Shown here piece by piece: positions 1 through 10,530 of a stretch of 64,000 bases of DNA (position 1 is its first letter; the number at the start of each line of letters is the position of its first letter). Position numbers and translations under genes: made by a program. Location of the stretch: the NCBI GenBank assembly GCA_022813625.1, contig JAKLMB010000034.1, positions 1 through 64,000 of the forward strand. The letters are read 5' to 3'. The notes under the pieces are model-generated. The model saw nothing but the letters and a program-made list of their open reading frames with translations. It did no database searches and was not told the DNA's origin. This DNA is from Aaosphaeria pasadenensis. Lineage: Eukaryota > Ascomycota > Dothideomycetes > Pleosporales.

Positions 1-77
1 CCCTAACCCTAACCCTAACCCTAACCCTAACCCTAACCCTAACCCTAACCCTAACCCTAACCCTAACCCTAACCCTA
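1..77. repeat. Telomere repeat array (CCCTAA)n
   Basis: Twelve perfect CCCTAA units and a partial one run from the first base. The C-rich strand read 5' to 3' from the left end is what a left chromosome end looks like, so base 1 is at or very near the physical telomere. TTAGGG is the usual telomere unit of filamentous ascomycetes. Confidence 0.98.
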
Positions 78-770
78 CTTAAGGAAGGAACCTCCTAGAA
101 TAGAGACTAATCTATTATAGCTGCTAATGCTAGCGCTTTAGGATTTACAGAGGTAACCTCCTGCTATAAACATTCTAACTGCTTAAGCTGCTTAATATCT
201 TAAGTATTCTAGAGATCCTTATTAAATAATTTCTACTCCTTCTTATGCAAGAACTCCTGCTACTTATAGAGGTATTTTTACTTTACCTATATAGCATAAA
301 CCCTTACCTAGGCATGCTTAGCCTCCTACTCTTCCTCCTCTAACCTTAATTTAACTGTATCTTCCTCTGCCTTTAAATAATCTAACTCTTTATTAATAGG
401 CTTAAAGTTAGGTAATAATAACTATAGTAGCTTGTAAGGACTAATACTACTTACTACCTTATAATTACTATACTTTATACTAAGTAATAATATCTTATAG
501 CCTAAACCCTTCTCTATATATCTTATATAAGTAACTATAGTAAAAGTACCTTTATTATTTATATGTAACCTATATTTTTATCTAAAGAGGGTAAAATAAG
601 AACTTATAGGGACCTCTTTATAAAGATATAAAGAATAGAAGGAGGGGATAATATTATAATCTAGTAAGAGGAGGGGTATACCTAGTTATATAACTAGCTA
701 ATTACTAGATACTTAGTAAATCCCTAGCTATAATATAACTAAGGGGATAATATTATATAACCCTAGTTAT

Positions 771-850
771 AAGTCTTATAAGTCTTATTAGTCTTATTAA
801 GTCTTAGTAGATAAGACTTTATAAGACTTATAAGACTTATAAGACTTATA
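771..850. repeat. Inverted array of AAGTCTTATA-like units
   Basis: About four tandem units of AAGTCTTAT(T/A) are followed at once by about four units of the reverse complement (ATAAGACTTATA). The whole 80-bp block could fold into a long hairpin. No coding capacity is seen. Confidence 0.7.
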
Positions 851-1461
851 AAGTATATAGAGAACTTAGAATACCCTTATAGTCTTCTATGTTTAACCTA
901 AGTTAGTATTAAATAATATACTCTACTGTTCTACTGCTATTATTATCTTCTACCTTGCAACTGCTCTACGTTACTCTTTAGATTATCCCTAAGAACCAAC
1001 CAGTAGATCCTTGATCTCAACAGCTACCTCTAAAGTATACCTTAGAGATAGAGCAGGTGCTAGACTAGATAAGTATATTAAAAGCAGATATTAGGATACT
1101 ACTAGAGGAGAGTATACTAATATTATCTATTAAGGAGGTATTAGAGGATAAGGCCTTTAATAAGTATTTATAATAAAGGGTAGGAAGAGTTTATAGATAC
1201 TAGGCAGGTAATATACTAGAAAATAGTAATTATCTAGGGTATAGGAAGAGAGAGATATATAATATATATATACTTTAAATTATATATAATCTACCTATAT
1301 AGGCTCTATAGTAAATAGTTATCTATAGAGTAAGTAAAAAAGATACCTAATTTAGTTTTAGTTTAGCCTTATACTATAAGTTAAAATAGAATCTATATAA
1401 TAGTTAGCTACTAAGGGAAGTATAGTATATAATATTAGGGTTAGTAGTTAATAGGTAGCTA

Positions 1462-1800
1462 TCTAGATATTACCTCTATCCTGCTAGATATTACCTCTGT
1501 CCTACTAGATATTACATCTGGAAGGCTAGATATCGCCTTAGGACAGCTAGATATTACCTCTAGACGCACAGACAACAGCTAGATATTACCTCTAGACATT
1601 AGATATTAGGTTAGCAATAGCTAGGTAACAGCTAGATATTACGTTTATTAGTTAAGAGACATAGGCTAGATATTAGGTTTTCTTAGTAGATATTAGGTTT
1701 TAATGTTCCTTACTTATTTTATACTAACCCTAAAAAGGTACTTAGTAACTCTTTTTAGTTAGATCCTCTGTTAAGCGAGCTATTAGATATTGCCCTGATA
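1462..1800. repeat. Degenerate TAGATATTA(C/G) repeat array
   Basis: About ten or eleven copies of a CTAGATATTAC(C)TCT-like unit lie at irregular spacing of roughly 20-35 bp. Examples are near 1463, 1484, 1505, 1548, 1579, 1600, 1633, 1664, 1687 and 1783. Later units change to TAGATATTAGGTT. The array ends directly against the truncated polyketide synthase. Confidence 0.7.
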
Positions 1801-1810
1801 TCCTAGGTTC

Positions 1811-4800
1811 TAATATACATAGGTTGTTCGCAAGACGAAGCGCAGAATTTGATCGACGAGACACAACTCAAAGCCTTCGTGGCGTGCGTCAACTCACCAT
1901 CTAGTGTCACTGTATCGGGCGATGCCGTCATTCTTGACTCTTTGAAGGCCGTTCTCGATAAGCGCAACATTTTCGCACGAAAGCTCAAAGTCGAGGTCGC
2001 TTACCACTCTCCCGACATGCATCTTTGCTCGGGTGAGTACTACGCCTCCATCGCCGACGTTGGACAGGACGTGGTCGAACAGCATCCTATCACCATGATC
2101 TCGAGTGTGCTCGGTCACGAGGTGGAGCCTGAGCAACTGGGCCCCTATTACTGGGTACAGAACCTGATCAACCCTGTCTTGTTTTCCGATGCTCTCAAAG
2201 AGATGGTGTTGCCAGCAGATAACAACGGTTCCAAAACGATCGACCTGATAGTAGAAATCGGCCCTCACAGCGCGTTGGATGGACCCATCGAACAGATCAT
2301 GGCTCATCATGGGATTCAGGATGTCGCTTACACCTCCATGCTTGTACGTGGAAAAAGTGCGCTCGACACTAGTATGGATCTCGCAGCCGAGTTCTTTAGC
2401 CACGGCGTGCCTGTGGATGTTGCCAGAGTCAATGGCGATTTTAACTGCAGACTACTTACAGATCTTCCGTCGTACTCGTGGAATCACTCCGAGACGTTCA
2501 ACGCCATCAGTCGCGCGCAAAGAGAGCAATACGCCCAGCGATTCCCAACAAAGAGCCTGCTAGGCGCGATGATGCCGACTATGGATGAAGAGGAGCGCGT
2601 CTGGAGGAGCTTTATACATCTTGATGACGAGCCTTGGCTTCGCGATCACATGGCGGGACCCATGGTGCTATTCCCTGCTGCTGGCATGGTAAGCATCGCA
2701 CTCGAGGCTGCCCAGCAGATCATGGATATTGGGAAGGTCCCACTCGGGTTTAAATTGCGGGAAATCAATTTCCTGGCGGCAATGCCCATTCCAGATGGCA
2801 CGAGAACAGAGATCACCGTCCACCTGCGACCGCACCTCTCCGCTACTTCTTCGTCCACGCCAGCGTCCTGGTGGGAGTTCACAATATCTTCCTGTCCTAG
2901 CGTGGCTGGCGCATTGCGAACCCATTGCCGTGGCCTACTCAGCGTGGTTTACGAACAGAACAGAAGCATCTTCATGCAACAAGAAGATGCTCTCGCGGAG
3001 GCCGCTCGAATTGCCGATTATCAACGCATCCTAAAGGAATGTCCGGAGATTTGTACGAAGGAACACTTTTACGAGCGGTGGCGTCAGTCATCCATGCCAT
3101 ACGGTGAAGCATTTCAGGGTGTGGACGTTATTCACCCTGGCTCGGGTAAGACTTGTTATGAAGTCAGGGTAGTCGATATCGGAGAGACATTCACGCGTGG
3201 GAAGCTAGATCGACCGTTCCTCATTAGCCCGGCCACTCTGGATGCTGCGTGGCAGGGCATCTTGGGTAGTACCTGCGCCGAAGCCAATAACAGTGTAAAT
3301 TTTGGTTTCGATAAACTCTTGCTTCCGACGTTCATTGGAGAGATGGATGTCTCCATGGATGTATCAACCGATGCAGGATATGTTATGCCATGTGCCTGCC
3401 GCTCAGCTTCACGCGGCTTCAATGAGATATCGGCTGATATAAGCGTTTTCGATGAAACTCTGTCGAAGGTGCTCCTGTCTGTCAACAACTTCCGCATGTC
3501 GCAGGTGGAGAGCGAAGACGCGGAAGTGACCGTGGATGGTGACGCTGTAGACATCGACCCCGCGAACATCACGTCTGTTGTTCGCTGGAACTACGCTCTA
3601 TATTATCTACACTCTTCGGAAATCAATAGAGCAGTTTTGAAAGAAGATACCGCAATGGGTGACGATAATCTTCTTAAGGTATGTACAGATACACTTGTTT
3701 CCTCTAACTTATAAGGATATTGGAATTGTCAACACTGCTAACCTCGTAAGCTGGTACAAATGGTGATTCACACATCTCCTAAATCGAAAATTGTCGGGGT
3801 GGTGCAGAACCGCAGCGAAGTGCGCAATGCAGTGGCCGGCAAGTTAGCCGAAGGTAGCATGCTCTCTTCTCAGGTTCGTTACGCATTAATCGGCGGTGCC
3901 GACGCCGAATCGTACAAAGACGAAGCCGCACTTGTTTTCGGCCAAACGTTCGAACTTGAATCTAAGCAAGAAAACTCGGGCGGTGATATACCGTCCGTGG
4001 ATCTAATCGTTGTTCCTCCCCAAATTGCAGCCCAGGGGAATGATAACCTCGACAGCGTTCTTGAGAGGCTTTTACGCAAGATCAAGCCCGCTGATTGCGC
4101 TTTCATAATTGCTTGTGCTCCGATATCATCCGCAGATGTTTTGAAATCCAGGGACTTCCGACTTGTAACTTCCGTGTCCACAGAAAGCGAGTCGATATTG
4201 CTGTGCAAATACAACGGAAACAAGCCAATCCCTAACGGCAACGGCGTTCACCACCAAAATGAAGACATCACTATCCTACAGCCAGTAGCGCCATCGCTTC
4301 CAGTACAATCGTTCTCTCACCAGCTTCAGGACCAGCTACAGAAACAGGGCTACACCGTAAAGACCAAGACAGGAGTTAGCGAGACCGATCCCACTGTCGA
4401 TAAAGTATGCATTTCATTGCTTGAAGTACAAACCCCCATGCTGGAGAATCTCACCGAATCCGAATTTCAACATCTCCGAAGCTTATGGGTCGGATGCGAG
4501 CGTCTCCTCTGGATCACTGGCGGTCCCAACCCTTCCATGGGCATGGTCGACGGCCTTTCGCGATGTGTTAATATAGAAGTGGCCCTTTCCAAGTTCCAGG
4601 TCTTGCATCTTACTGAGTCTGGAGTGCAGACCGGCGGTGTTGATCTTGCCATGCGCGTGCTTTCGTCGTCGGAAATGACGGGGGATAACGAATTCCGCGA
4701 ATCTGGCGGCCTGCTTCAGGTACCACGCATGTACAAGAGTCTAGGCCAAGACCAAGCCATTCGCCATCACCTCGAAGATACAACGAGGCTTGTCCAGCTT

Positions 4801-7026
4801 CACGATGAAGAGAAAGCTAGTTTCCACCTGACAATTGGCAAGCCCGGGCTATTGGATAGCCTTCACCTTGTTAGGAATGAGACATGTGTTGACATGCCGC
4901 TCGCCGACAATGAGATAGAGCTAGATATCAAGAACACTGGTCTCAACTTCCGCGATGTCATGGCATCTATGGGTCTGGTTCCCGTCACAGCTCTCGGTCA
5001 GGAAGCGAGTGGAATTGTGTTGAGAGCTGGAACACAGGCTGCAGAGTTCTTCAAGCCAGGAGATCGGGTAAGCACTTTGTCGGCGGGTGGTCTTCACGCA
5101 ACCACAGCTCGAACGGATTACCGGGTTGCTGCGAAACTACCCGAAACCATGACATTTGCAGAGGGAGCGGCCGTTCCTATGGTACATGCCGCGGCTTACT
5201 ACGCTCTTGTCAAGCTTGCGAAGCTTCGCCGCGGCCAGTCAGTCTTGGTTCATGCCGCTGTGGGCGGGTTGGGACAGGCAGCAGTCCAACTAGCCAAACA
5301 TCTTGGTTTAACCGTCTTTGTAACTGTTGGCACAGAAGAGAAGCGGCGCCTCGTTCAGGAACGCTATAGCATCGCCGACGAGCATATTTTCAATTCTAGG
5401 GACGCAAGCTTCGCGAAAGGAATCCGGAGAGTCACAGAGGGACGGGGCGTCGACTGTGTCTTGAATTCGCTGTCCGGAGAGCTTCTTCGCGTCTCTTTCA
5501 CCTGCCTTGCCACCTTTGGAACTTTTGTCGAGGTTGGCCTTCGTGACATTACAGACAACATGCGGCTTGATATGCCCACATTCAGCAAATCTGTTACATT
5601 TACATCACTAGACATACCGACCTTAATCGACCAAGATCCGACGGCGATAGGCCACGCCCTCGAAGAGGCTTTCCAGCTCTTGCGCGATGGAACTCTGCAG
5701 GTACCGTACCCCCTGGCACTCTATCCTGTCGGAAAGGTCGAGGAAGCCTTCCGAACCATGCAAAAGGGAAAGCACTGTGGCAAAATCGTCTTATCGTTTG
5801 ATCGAAATGACGAGCCGATCGCACCTGTACTATGTCGTGCCAAGGACTCACTCAAACTTGAAGCCGATGTAACTTATCTTTTCGTCGGAGGGCTAGGAGG
5901 TCTTGGGCGCAGTCTCGCCGGACAAGTTGTCGCCTCGGGTGCTCGCCACATCGCGTTCCTGTCGCGATCCGGAGACAGCAAGCCCGAGGCCAAAGCCACC
6001 ATCGAAGAGCTGACATCGTACGGAGCGCAGATAAAAGTGTACGCCTGTGATGTCGCCGATAGACCATCTTTTGCTGCCGCCATGGATCAGTGCTCGCAGC
6101 AATTGCCCACCATCAAAGGAGTCATCCAGATGGCCATGGTTCTTCGCGATGTCCCAATTGAGAAAATGTCGTACGAAGAATGGACAGTACCTATGCGTCC
6201 AAAGGTGCGAGGCACATACAACCTACACGAATACTTTGGAGCTGAGCGACCGCTGGATTTCATGATTTTCTGCTCCTCCTTCTCAGGTCTCTGCGGAAGC
6301 CCTGGACAGTCACAGTACGGAGCTGGAAACACGTTTCAAGATGCGCTTGCGCACCACCGCCGGTCCCAGGGACTCAAAGCCGTGTCGGTGGATCTTGGAA
6401 TCATGCTTTCGGTCGGTATCTTGGCCGAAATGGGGGATCATACGTTCAAGCTTTGGGAAGACGCGCTGGGGATCCGCGACCACGCTTTTCACGCCTTGAT
6501 GAAGAGCATAGTCAATCAGCAGCGAAAGGACGCCGCCACGGCAACTGAAGCGTGTGAAGTACAGATATGCTTGGGTCTCGGAACTGGCGACATCATCGCA
6601 TCTCAGAAGCTTCCCAATCCTCCGTGGTTCACGGACCCGCGATTCCAGCCCCTCACGGTGACCAGCACGTCGTCTTGGGGAAGCTCGGATAAGGCGGCCG
6701 CATCCACTATTAATACGGGCGGCTCCATCCCATCGCGCCTTTCTCAGACCGCCGGAGCTAAGGATGGTGGCGCCTCTGCCGGAGCCATCATCAGCGCCGC
6801 CCTCGTTGCCAAGATGGCGGCCATCTTGCGCATCCCCACTAGCGAGATCGACTCCCGCCGCCCACTCTACACGTACGGCGTCGACTCTCTTGTCGCACTC
6901 GAGCTACGGAATTAGATTACGCGCGAGATGAAGGCCAACATGGCGCTCCTGGATCTACTGGCTACCGTGCCGATTGACGAATTTGCCCTGCAGATCGCGG
7001 GAAAGCTAAAATTAGTCTCAACGTAG
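1811..7026 (+). pseudogene. 5'-truncated highly reducing polyketide synthase (AT-DH-psiMT-ER-KR-ACP remnant)
   Basis: This is the C-terminal two thirds of a fungal HR-PKS. Synthase homology starts at about 1820, inside the acyltransferase domain just after where its GHSxG serine would lie. The ketosynthase and the front of the AT are therefore missing and replaced by subtelomeric repeat. The order is AT end (NSPSSVTVSGD, AYHS), DH (H..G...FPAAG at about 2647; LDAAWQ at about 3238), a methyltransferase-like stretch without a clear SAM GxGxG motif, ER (NTGLNFRD; AAVGGLGQAA), KR (GGLGGLGRS; SQYGAGN) and ACP (GVDSLVALELRN). Exons are about 1811-3678 and 3751-6915, joined in phase 0 across a 72-nt intron. 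A TAG at 6913-6915 sits where the ACP family has a conserved Trp. The same frame stays open to a second stop at 7024-7026. The loss of KS makes it non-functional as a synthase. Confidence 0.9.
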
Positions 7027-7505
7027 TCTTAACGTGACAGAAACCTGCCTACCACTTTCATGAGGGTGGTATGCGACGACCGACAGTAGAGAATGTACAC
7101 AACTGATTTCATGAGGCAAATAGACGTGATCGATGTTATTTGGATTTTCTTGATACGAAATTGAACAAGATGGAAGGAGGTACAGTGTAGTTCTGTCATA
7201 TGGGAGGCTGTCTCTGAACGCATGGTGAAGACAGCCATTTTTGGGTATTAGACCGGCTGGTTCTCCGAGTTGCGTCTCGGCACTATTATTTAGACAAAGT
7301 AAGTTGCATCCATTCATTATAGCAGGATGCTGGGCCATTCTATTTAGTCGATATACATACAAAGATAAATCGACAGGTATATTGTCAAAACTGACAAGCT
7401 CACAAAGATATTCATGGTTCTAAGGTCTACAATTTACTTTCGTTCATGCACGTATGTGTTGATGTGAATGTTCGACTCAAAGTGGAACAGATATGAGATG
7501 ATATG
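7027..7505. other. Convergent intergenic region
   Basis: This is the gap between the 3' end of the truncated synthase and the 3' end of the regulator gene on the other strand. I see no convincing coding sequence, RNA gene or repeat in it. Confidence 0.6.
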
Positions 7506-8942
7506 CTAGAGAGCCAGAGATTTGGATTGCAACAAGGCGTCTTTGAAACGCTTGACCAATGCTACGAGAGCGGCTTCTCTTGCCTGAATAGCTTGCAGCG
7601 CGGCATCGTGCTCAATAACTAAAGGACTCGACGCAGCCGAGGTCGACGACACGTCGCCGGGGGCTGACATCTTGGCTGAAGTCAGATGCTGCATCGACAT
7701 CCTCGCGCGCGACAGCATGCTCTCCATAAGGTTGACAAGTACCAGCGGACGCGTCGCAGATGCGACGTCGAGTTCGAAAGTACCGAAAGAGAGTTTTGGG
7801 ATGAAGCACGTCCGTGTCGCGCCAGAGCCGGCAGTAATTGGCCCATTGCGCTTGTGCAGGAGGAATGCCAGCATGTAGCGGTGCACTGTCTCCTGGATTT
7901 CCAGAAAGCGCAGGTAGGTTGCGAAGAGCAGGAGACGTGTCGGCTCGTCTACTGTTGGGGGTGATGGGAATGAGGCTGAAGAAGACGACCAAGACGAGGA
8001 CGAAGACGAAGACGGGGATGTGGAAGTAGATGTTGGTAACGCGGAAGACATGGCACTGAGAACAGTGACAAAGGACTCGCTGAGTTCTATAGTGCGCACT
8101 GTGTCGTGTGCGCTGCTCGGAGGGGGAATGGAAGCTGATGTAATAAGGTGAGCGTCCAGGGTTGCGACACGCGGCATTGTCTGCAGATGCTTTGTCAAAT
8201 GCACATGGAGCGAGGCCAGTTTGGAGACCCACGAGGCTGGGTCGATCAAGGGTTGGTTGTCCCGGCCATTATCCTTGGCCTCATCTCCCAATAATGAAGG
8301 TACCATGGAGGTGGCGGTTGGTGGAACAGATGAGACAGACGGATGGCGAGTATCACCAAGATGCGATGTAGCCAGGGAGGGAGGAGCAGATACCATGGTA
8401 GTGTTTGTAGTGGACAACATGTTGAAGAATGCATCCGATGACAGTAACTCATCGTAATCTTGACCGTTGCTGGCATTGTGACTTCTCACATCTTTGTCGA
8501 CGGTATTTTCGTTGATATTGTTGCTATCATAATCAATGCATGGCATGGTGTGAGTGGGAGACATCAAGATATCTGATAGCCCCAGGCTATGATGTCCGCC
8601 GTGGTGTTGGGGCTGGTGATATTGTTGGGTGCCTTCAAAGGTAAAGGCAGTGGCTAGAGCGGAGGGTTCCACCAGAAGATCCCAATCCATATCCATGGCG
8701 GCGGAGGAGGGCGTAGTAGAAGTGCGACGACACTCAGGGTCATGGTGTTGTTGCTGTTGCTGTTGCTGTTGCTGCTGTGACTGTTGCAGGCGAGTTGGGG
8801 GACTGAAGGTGCAGTCGACGGACGATCGCTTGCAACGCTGACATTTGCGGTTGCTTTCGACGACGACGCACTTGAGTTTCGCCTGATGGCAGCGGTTACA
8901 GGCGCGGCGGTTGCGCACCTTAGAGGGGTTGACGTGTATCAT
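7506..8942 (-). CDS. AflR-type Zn(II)2Cys6 cluster regulator
   Basis: This 478-aa single-exon protein has a canonical binuclear zinc cluster at the N-terminus: C15-x2-C18-x6-C25-x8-C34-x2-C37-x6-C44, followed by basic residues. That is the DNA-binding domain of fungal Gal4-type regulators. A polyglutamine run follows (about residues 54-66, from a CAG/CAA tract near 8745-8785), then a long low-complexity Ser/Thr/Pro region. The C-terminal third has the layout of the AflR family (FGTFELD, RPLVLVNLMESMLSRA). Such proteins activate the polyketide cluster they sit in. Its place between two HR-PKS genes, divergent from a hydrolase, fits that role. The start is the first ATG of the frame. It appears intact although both synthases are broken. 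Confidence 0.88.
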   Translation of the reverse strand: MIHVNPSKVRNRRACNRCHQAKLKCVVVESNRKCQRCKRSSVDCTFSPPTRLQQSQQQQQQQQQQHHDPECRRTSTTPSSAAMDMDWDLLVEPSALATAFTFEGTQQYHQPQHHGGHHSLGLSDILMSPTHTMPCIDYDSNNINENTVDKDVRSHNASNGQDYDELLSSDAFFNMLSTTNTTMVSAPPSLATSHLGDTRHPSVSSVPPTATSMVPSLLGDEAKDNGRDNQPLIDPASWVSKLASLHVHLTKHLQTMPRVATLDAHLITSASIPPPSSAHDTVRTIELSESFVTVLSAMSSALPTSTSTSPSSSSSSSWSSSSASFPSPPTVDEPTRLLLFATYLRFLEIQETVHRYMLAFLLHKRNGPITAGSGATRTCFIPKLSFGTFELDVASATRPLVLVNLMESMLSRARMSMQHLTSAKMSAPGDVSSTSAASSPLVIEHDAALQAIQAREAALVALVKRFKDALLQSKSLAL

Positions 8943-9689
8943 GGACGCAGTGAGCAGGCGGCACTGGTACTAGCCAAGGTATCTCCGTATGAGTACATAT
9001 GCGGCTGGGTGAAGCCCTCTTTAACAGATCCCGGCATTTGACATCAATGGATAGACAGGGACTGATAAACTCCCCCTACCTGGCTGCATGCGTCTGGCAC
9101 AGACGGTCATACATATACTCCGTATCAAGATGTAGATAGATAGGTAGATTTGCAACTAAAGGTGCATGTACCTATCTGCTAGACCGTTTGATGATGCAGT
9201 CGATGCCTATGCAGTCTAGGCCAAACTAGACAGCGCTGAGCGGGTGGTTGTTGATTGCAATGGGGCGGGTACGGGGGACGATTGATAGGCTGTGGGGTGG
9301 TGGAGTGACAACGGCACAACGGGAACCGATGCGGGTTAAGGGTACCCTGTGCCTGTCCCTGTCATGAAGTCGTGAACTCGTGAAGCTTGACCCTCTTGTT
9401 GGACAAGTACCCAGGGAGGCACGTAGCTAGGTGGCGAGGGACGGTAGGTACCAGCAGATCATGTGATTGGAGAGATTCCGGAAGAAGTCAAGCGTATGTG
9501 TAAGCAAACTGACCAATCGAAGCGGGATTGTCGAACGATGTCATGGCACAAACTGCTGGCGGGGATTCATTAGGGATGCTCTTCTTAGACTGGGGTATCC
9601 GCTTTATTCTCTATTCTCTCTTATATCTCTTGTACTCCCTTTTGCCCCCTACCGCTTCATTGCTTCTTGTATCTTCTCTGTCGTGATAC
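8943..9689. promoter_or_regulatory. Shared divergent promoter region, regulator / hydrolase
   Basis: A 747-bp gap separates the regulator start (minus strand) and the hydrolase start (plus strand), so it must hold both promoters. A CT-rich run (about 9600-9660) lies just upstream of the hydrolase ATG, as is common in fungal core promoters. I found no clear TCG-N5-CGA AflR-type palindrome. Confidence 0.5.
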
Positions 9690-10448
9690 ATGATGAGGTT
9701 CCTATGCCTTCATGGAATGGGTTCTAATATCCAGGCATGTACTAGCTCATAAAGCACACATTTGTCCTGTCACAGTACTTGCTGCTAACTACGACATTGA
9801 AGGTGTTTGAAACACAGACAGGTAGACTAGGTTACCTTCTTGTTCATTGCGCAGAGAACTAATTCCTTCTCAGCGCCCTTCCGATACCAGCTACCTAGTC
9901 ATGAATTTGAGTTTGTAGAAGGCATGCTCCAACATCCCCAAGCACCAGGTAGGTTTGGTACTCCTAGCACTGCATTCCCTCATAACTTCCTGCCCTGCAG
10001 ATACTACGTGGTAGAGTTACTTACTTTACTTTGAACAGAGATCAGGGATATGTTTCCTGCTGATGGCAACTATTATGCTTACTTTAATCACGACACCGAC
10101 ACTGTTCTGAGCGCGCTGTTGGACCTTGACGAATACATTCGCGTTGAGGGTCCTTTCGATGGTTTGCTCGGCTTTTCACAAGGTGCTTTGCTGGCAGCAA
10201 CCTATCTTGCTCACCGGTATCCTGGAGCAGAGCATTCTGCCTACCACACAATCAAATGCGCTGTCTTTATCTGTGGAACGCCTCCCTGGCAGGTAGTAGG
10301 TGGGGAGCCACGGATTATCTCGGAGAAGCTCTCGTCTTGGGCTACTCTATCTCTCTTCCCTGGACTCGCCAAGCATGATTCAAGATCATGGACAGATTCG
10401 GAAATTTTCCATTTACTATTTATGTTCCATTGGCTTCAGAGTCGCTAG
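9690..10448 (+). CDS. FSH/LovG-like serine hydrolase, possibly C-terminally truncated
   Basis: This belongs to the family of LovG, the thioesterase-like hydrolases that release products from HR-PKSs. I read four exons. Exon 1 is 9690-9734, giving the family N-terminus MMRFLCLHGMGSNIQ. Exon 2 is 9803-9821 (19 nt, VFETQT). Exon 3 is 9874-9948 (RYQLPSHEFEFVEG, then APG). Exon 4 is 10039-10448. The reading frame holds across every junction. Intron 1 would be a GC-AG intron (CAG|GCATGT). The nucleophile elbow GFSQGA is present. After FICGTPPW the family's usual C-terminal part with the catalytic Asp and His is not recognisable. The frame stops at about 183 aa, against roughly 230-260 for relatives. 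Either the gene is damaged at its 3' end or a further exon escapes me. Confidence 0.68.
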
Positions 10449-10530
10449 AATCAACTGGATACTCAATTTTCATTGCTGTCAGAAAATCTAGTGACCTGTG
10501 GGTCCAGAGCACTTGTTTTTCTCCTTCACC

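Larger units (their letters stand above)
78..1810. other. AT-rich subtelomeric DNA, probably RIP-degraded
   Basis: This stretch is strongly AT-rich, full of TA dinucleotides, poor in CA/TG and CG, and has stops in every frame. This is the pattern left by repeat-induced point mutation (CpA to TpA) on a repeated element. No gene or recognisable transposon protein can be read. Base composition changes abruptly at about 1810-1820, where ordinary polyketide synthase coding sequence begins. Two local repeat arrays inside it are listed separately. Confidence 0.8.

Noticed and set aside
1462..1800. CRISPR-like array
   Set aside because: The repeats are degenerate, the spacing is irregular and the host is eukaryotic; it is a decayed subtelomeric repeat.
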